DNA of 26,700 bases from CAZDUS01 sp964508705 (GTDB lineage: Bacteria > Verrucomicrobiota > Kiritimatiellia > CAIKKV01 > CAITUY01), in contig CAZDUS010000027.1 in NCBI GenBank assembly GCA_964508705.1, positions 1-26,700 of the forward strand. Reading direction: 5' to 3'. Below, piece after piece: positions 22,935 through 26,700 of this stretch; within the stretch, counting starts at the first letter, position 1; each line of letters opens with the position of its first letter. The translations under genes and the position numbers were made by a program. The notes beneath the pieces were generated by a model, which did not search any database, had not been told where the DNA came from, and was given only the letters and a program-made list of their open reading frames with translations.

Positions 22935-23681
22935 ATGTTAAAGACGCTATTAGCTGGTCTTGCGGTGTGGGGTTTAGTCTTGTTGCCGTCTGTCATGGCG
23001 CAGTTATCGGCGGGAGATATTGCGTTTGTGGCGTATAACACCGACGGGAATGATGATTTCGCGTGGGTTGCCTTGAGCGGGATCCCTGCAGGGACAGTTA
23101 TCAATTTTACCGATATGTCGGTTAGCAATGGGGGATTCCGGCTCAGTGAACATTTCAGTTCCTCGTTTCGTGGTCCATTATCGTGGCGATGCACTAATGC
23201 CTTGGAGGCAGGGGCGGTGGTCCGGTGGATAGGTGGTTTGCCGGGGGCTTGGTCGTTGGGGCAGTCCACAGGAGGGGCCCCAGTTTTGAGTAATGAAGGG
23301 GACCAACTTATTGCCTATTGCGGGGTGATTGCCACCAACGTGACGTTTCCTGTCGGGTGGCAGGGGGATGCTTGCGGGGCGACGTTGTTACATGCCATCA
23401 ACTTTGCCAACAGCGGGTGGGATAATGTTACCGGCGGGACAACGGAGCGCAGTTTTGTGCCGCCGGGATTGGCGACCAATGCATGCACGGCGTTGCATAT
23501 CAGCAACAAGGACAACGGCTATTACAGTGGCCCTATATGCGGGTCGAAGGCCGAGCTGTTGCGGGCGATTGCCTGTCCGACGAACTGGGCGGTTTCCGAT
23601 GCGGAATTCCAGACGGTTTATTGGACAGGAGAGACGGGGTTTCTGGTCAAACCAAGAGGGACGGTGGTGGTGATTAAGTGA
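22935..23681 (+). CDS. Small secreted protein with a beta-rich surface-type domain
   Basis: A 248-residue protein with a signal peptide (about 1-22, MLKTLLAGLAVWGLVLLPSVMA). The mature part begins LSAGDIAFVAYNTDGNDDFAWVAL followed by IPAGTVINFTD (shown here in short pieces as the key motif), a phrase seen in extracellular proteins of diverse bacteria, often next to nuclease or anchor domains. Here the domain stands alone. Six or more cysteines in the mature part may form disulfides. Function is unknown. GGAG at 22925-22928 favours ATG 22935 over ATG 22923. It has its own promoter-like upstream sequence and ends at a terminator shared with the convergent dikinase gene. Confidence 0.8.
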   Translation: MLKTLLAGLAVWGLVLLPSVMAQLSAGDIAFVAYNTDGNDDFAWVALSGIPAGTVINFTDMSVSNGGFRLSEHFSSSFRGPLSWRCTNALEAGAVVRWIGGLPGAWSLGQSTGGAPVLSNEGDQLIAYCGVIATNVTFPVGWQGDACGATLLHAINFANSGWDNVTGGTTERSFVPPGLATNACTALHISNKDNGYYSGPICGSKAELLRAIACPTNWAVSDAEFQTVYWTGETGFLVKPRGTVVVIK

Positions 23682-23704
23682 GAGACCAGGGTGGGTTTTA
23701 AAAA

Positions 23705-23742
23705 CATCGGGCTCCCGCGGTTTATGGCCGGGGAGCCCGATG
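23705..23742. terminator. Bidirectional terminator between convergent genes
   Basis: A perfect 12-bp stem CATCGGGCTCCC / GGGAGCCCGATG has a 14-base loop that may itself pair (CGG with CCG). A run of A (23700-23704) precedes it, giving five U residues for minus-strand transcripts, and GGTTTT follows for the plus strand. It separates the secreted protein from the dikinase and appears stronger for the latter. Confidence 0.9.
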
Positions 23743-23764
23743 CGGTTTTATATGTTAGTGCTTA

Positions 23765-26491
23765 TCAGCCTTCGATGGCCGCATGAGCCGCTGCGAGGCG
23801 GGCAATTGGCACGCGGTAAGGACTGCAAGAAACGTAGTTAAGTCCGTTCTTGAAGCAGAACTTCACCGATTCCGGATCGCCACCCTGTTCGCCACAGATA
23901 CCGACCTTGAGGGAGGGGTTGGTCTGGCGTCCGCCCTTGACGGAACACGTGATCAACTGGCCCACACCGTCCTGGTCAATGGTCTGGAACGGATCCGCCG
24001 CGATGAGCTTCTTGTCCAGATAGTCATTCATGAAGCCGCCGATGTCGTCACGGCTGAAGCCGAACGTCATCTGCGTCAGGTCATTCGTCCCGAAGGAGAA
24101 GAACTGGGCTTCCTGCGCCATGCGATCCGCCAGCAGGGCGGCGCGCGGGATTTCGATCATGGTCCCGAACAAGTGCGGGATGGCATTGATCTTCTTCCGG
24201 GCGATGACGTCCTTGTAGACGGCAATGCAGATGGCCTTCTGGTGTTTGAGCTCATTCACGTCGCAGGTGACGGGAATCATGATTTCCGGATGGCACTTCT
24301 TGCCGCTCTTGATGAGTTCCGCCGCCGCCTCGAAGATGGCGCGGACCTGCATCTCGGTGATTTCCGGATAGGTGACGCCGAGGCGCACGCCGCGGTGACC
24401 CATCATGGGGTTAGACTCGTGCAGGGCGTCACCGCGGGCCTTGACCTCCTTGGGGGTGATGCCGAGGCTCTTGGCAAGTTCCGCCTGCTTGGCCGCGCTC
24501 TGGGGCACGAATTCATGCAGGGGCGGATCCAGCAGACGGACCGTGACTGGCAGGCCGTCCATGGCGGCCAATGTGGCCTTGATGTCGCTCTTCACGAAGC
24601 GGAAGAGCTTCTTCAGGACGGACTGGCGCTCGGCGACGGTCTTGCTGAGGATCATCTTGCGGAGAAGGAAGAGAGGCTCATCGCTACCCTTGCCGTAGAA
24701 CATGTGTTCGGTACGGAAGAGGCCGATACCTTCGGCGCCGAAGGCGCGGGCCTTACGGGCATCCTCGGCGGTATCCGCATTGGCGCGAACGCCCATGGTG
24801 CGGAACTTGTCGGCGAGCGACATGAACTTCTGGAAGCGCGGATTTTCCGTGGCGTCGATCAACGGCAATTTGCCGACATAGACGTTGCCGCGGGTTCCGT
24901 TCAAGGTGACCATAGCGCCTTCCTTGAGGGTCTGGTTGCCGACCTTGAGTTCCTTCTTGTGAGCGTTGACGTGCATGGCGCTGGCGCCGACGATGCAGCA
25001 CTTGCCCCAGCCGCGGGCCACGAGGGCCGCATGACTGGTCATGCCGCCGCGACCGGTGAGAATACCTTCCGCCGCGCGCATTCCTTCGACGTCCTCGGGG
25101 TTGGTTTCCTCGCGAACCAGGATGACAGTCTTGCCAGCCTTGGCCCACTTGACGGCGTCATTCGCGGTAAAGACGATCTGGCCGCAAGCGCCACCGGGAC
25201 CGGCGGGCAACCCTTTGCACAGAGGCTTAGCCATGATCTCGGCCTTGGGGTCCACGACGGGATGGAGCAATTCATCCAACTGAGCCGGCTTGACGCGCAA
25301 GACGGCATCCTTCTCGCTGATCATCTTCTCGGACAGCATGTCCATGGCGATGTTCAGGGCGGCTGTGCCGGTGCGCTTACCCGTGCGGGTCTGCAGCATA
25401 AACAGGCGGCCTTCCTGGATGGTGAACTCGATATCCTGCATATCGCGGTAATGCGATTCCAGCTTGTTGCGGATGGCGACCAATTCCTTATAGGTGCCGG
25501 GCATGGCCTTCTCGAGGGATTCGAGATGGCGGTTCTGATCGTTCTTGGTGGCCTCGTTCAGGGGGCTCGGGGTGCGGATACCGGCGACGACATCCTCGCC
25601 CTGGGCGTTGATCAGCCATTCGCCATAGAACTTGCCTTCGCCGGTGGCCGGGTTGCGTGTGAACGCCACGCCGGTGGCCGAGGAGTTACCCATGTTGCCG
25701 AACACCATGGCCTGGACGTTGACGGCGGTGCCCCAAGCGTCCGGGATGCCTTCGATGCGGCGGTAGGAGATGGCGCGCTTGCCGTTCCAGCTCTTGAAGA
25801 CGGCCATGATGCCGCCCCACAACTGCTCCATAGGATCATCCGGGAACGGCTTGCCGAGTACCTTCTTGATGCGTTCCTTGAATTTCCCAGCGAGAAACTT
25901 GAGGTCCTCGACAGTCATATCCGTGTCGGTCTTGTAACCTTTGCTGTGCTTGAGCTCGTGCATGATGCCTTCGAGCTGCATACGGATGCCTTTGCCTTCG
26001 GAGGTTTCGACGCCCTCGGCCTTTTCCATGACGACATCGGAATACATCATGATCAGGCGGCGATAGGAATCGTAGACGAAGCGCTCATTGCCGGTCTTGG
26101 TCACCAGGCCGGGGATGGTCTTGGTGCAAAGGCCGACGTTCAGGACGGTTTCCATCATGCCCGGCATGGAGGCGCGGGCGCCGGAGCGGCAGGAGACGAG
26201 CAGGGGATTGACGGAATCGCCAAACTTCATGCCCATGGCCTTTTCGATCTCGCGCAGGGCGGCTTCTACCTGGGTGGACAAGCCGGACGGCATGCGCATC
26301 TTGTTTTCAAAATATTCGTTGCAGCACTCGGTGCTGACGGTGAAGCCGGCTGGCACGGGCAGGCCCAGCAAGCACATTTCTGCCAGATTGGCGCCTTTAC
26401 CACCCAGCAGATTCTTCTGCTTGGCGTCGCCCTCGGTCTTGCCGGGGCCGAAACTATACACATATTTCGTACTGCCGCTTGTCTTTGACAT
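23765..26491 (-). CDS. ppdK: Pyruvate, phosphate dikinase
   Basis: A 908-residue enzyme that interconverts pyruvate, ATP and Pi with phosphoenolpyruvate, AMP and PPi; in anaerobes it often serves PPi-linked glycolysis or gluconeogenesis. The N-terminal ATP-binding region starts NLLGGKGANLAEM; the central swivelling domain has GGMTSHAA with phospho-carrier H487 (T485 is the residue phosphorylated by regulatory proteins in other species); the C-terminal PEP/pyruvate barrel ends with GICGEQGGDPES, where C866 is the expected catalytic acid. Length is typical. The frame is open to 26638, but the start at 26491 has GAGGAG nine bases upstream and begins at the conserved N-terminus (MSKTSGSTKYVYSFG). 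No PPDK regulatory kinase gene is adjacent. It is transcribed against all neighbours and has a strong terminator. Confidence 0.97.
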   Translation of the reverse strand: MSKTSGSTKYVYSFGPGKTEGDAKQKNLLGGKGANLAEMCLLGLPVPAGFTVSTECCNEYFENKMRMPSGLSTQVEAALREIEKAMGMKFGDSVNPLLVSCRSGARASMPGMMETVLNVGLCTKTIPGLVTKTGNERFVYDSYRRLIMMYSDVVMEKAEGVETSEGKGIRMQLEGIMHELKHSKGYKTDTDMTVEDLKFLAGKFKERIKKVLGKPFPDDPMEQLWGGIMAVFKSWNGKRAISYRRIEGIPDAWGTAVNVQAMVFGNMGNSSATGVAFTRNPATGEGKFYGEWLINAQGEDVVAGIRTPSPLNEATKNDQNRHLESLEKAMPGTYKELVAIRNKLESHYRDMQDIEFTIQEGRLFMLQTRTGKRTGTAALNIAMDMLSEKMISEKDAVLRVKPAQLDELLHPVVDPKAEIMAKPLCKGLPAGPGGACGQIVFTANDAVKWAKAGKTVILVREETNPEDVEGMRAAEGILTGRGGMTSHAALVARGWGKCCIVGASAMHVNAHKKELKVGNQTLKEGAMVTLNGTRGNVYVGKLPLIDATENPRFQKFMSLADKFRTMGVRANADTAEDARKARAFGAEGIGLFRTEHMFYGKGSDEPLFLLRKMILSKTVAERQSVLKKLFRFVKSDIKATLAAMDGLPVTVRLLDPPLHEFVPQSAAKQAELAKSLGITPKEVKARGDALHESNPMMGHRGVRLGVTYPEITEMQVRAIFEAAAELIKSGKKCHPEIMIPVTCDVNELKHQKAICIAVYKDVIARKKINAIPHLFGTMIEIPRAALLADRMAQEAQFFSFGTNDLTQMTFGFSRDDIGGFMNDYLDKKLIAADPFQTIDQDGVGQLITCSVKGGRQTNPSLKVGICGEQGGDPESVKFCFKNGLNYVSCSPYRVPIARLAAAHAAIEG

Positions 26492-26700
26492 CTCGCGATG
26501 CTCCTCTATTTGTTTTATGCGCCATTTATTGTGGCACACTTTGGTTAATGAAATTTCCCCTACAATGATTCCGTACGTTCGCAAGCAGAAGTTGTCCGCC
26601 ACTACCGTTTTCCGGCATAATTCGACCACGATGTGCATCGTGACGCGAAGGATCCGAATGGCCGCGGGAATTGCGGACTGGACAACCGTATACGAATCGA
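26492..26700. other. Upstream region of the dikinase gene, window edge
   Basis: This region should hold the dikinase promoter, reading leftward; AT-rich patches (for example ACAATAAAT on the minus strand) are candidates, but no convincing -35/-10 pair was found. A plus-strand frame opens at 26631 and 26658 (AAGGA at 26648-26652) and runs off the end with only 14-23 codons visible, too short to call. Confidence 0.4.

Noticed and set aside
23783..26488. A 901-codon open frame on the plus strand opposite the dikinase gene
   Set aside because: It is a full antisense shadow of a strongly conserved gene. It has no ribosome site, its product is unlike any known family, and the absence of stops follows from the GC-rich codon pattern of the real gene.
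26492..26638. N-terminal extension of the dikinase
   Set aside because: The conserved N-terminus begins at 26491, where a good GAGGAG site is correctly placed; the upstream codons look like AT-rich promoter sequence.
26631..26700. Start of a plus-strand gene at the right edge
   Set aside because: Only 14-23 codons are visible before the window ends; the AAGGA near 26648 is suggestive but insufficient.

Overview
The window reads as a chromosomal contig from an anaerobic or facultatively anaerobic, polysaccharide-degrading bacterium. The gene content points to the PVC superphylum (Kiritimatiellota, Lentisphaerota or Verrucomicrobiota): a hybrid-cluster protein, an iron-sulfur protein, a pyruvate phosphate dikinase, secreted GH123-like and pectate-lyase-like enzymes, and transporter-HEAT fusions. 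That placement is inference from gene content; no rRNA or tRNA gene is visible to test it.

Layout. A TatD-type hydrolase (minus strand, 66-854) is followed by a plus-strand lipid pair: an LplT-like transporter and a PlsC-ACP-acyl-ACP-synthetase fusion of the Aas type (1041-5004). Next is hcp, with its own FNR/HcpR-like promoter and a strong terminator (5001-6804). From about 6.8 to 7.3 kb there is a repeat-rich gap. From 7.3 to 17.1 kb lies an accessory-looking block: two MFS-HEAT fusion proteins in tandem, a large secreted GH123/DUF4091 protein and a secreted PL1-type pectate lyase. Plus-strand base composition in this block turns C-rich or balanced, whereas both flanks are clearly G-rich. 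From 17.1 kb come housekeeping genes (YbiT-type ABC-F ATPase, tRNA-dihydrouridine synthase). A redox cluster follows (ferredoxin-like Fe-S protein with a perfect FNR-type box, a small cupin, a DEAD-box RNA helicase), then a small secreted protein. Pyruvate phosphate dikinase runs convergently on the minus strand (23765-26491) and shares a bidirectional terminator with it.

How the parts fit. The clearest system is regulatory. hcp and the ferredoxin-like gene lie 15 kb apart but carry near-identical promoter architecture: a TTGAY-N4-ATCAAGG box centred about 28 bp upstream of a -10 element. Hcp and this ferredoxin family are known partners under HcpR/Fnr-type regulators in other anaerobes, so the window probably holds two members of a nitrosative-stress or anaerobic regulon. 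The LplT-like and Aas-like genes form a lysophospholipid uptake and re-acylation unit with an extra built-in acyl carrier domain.

The spacers between genes carry several families of short repeats made of tandem words (GATTAC/GATTAA hexamers, ATTCAGAATCCAGAAT, CGCAGATG and others). Members recur thousands of bases apart, and one pair flanks most of the accessory block.
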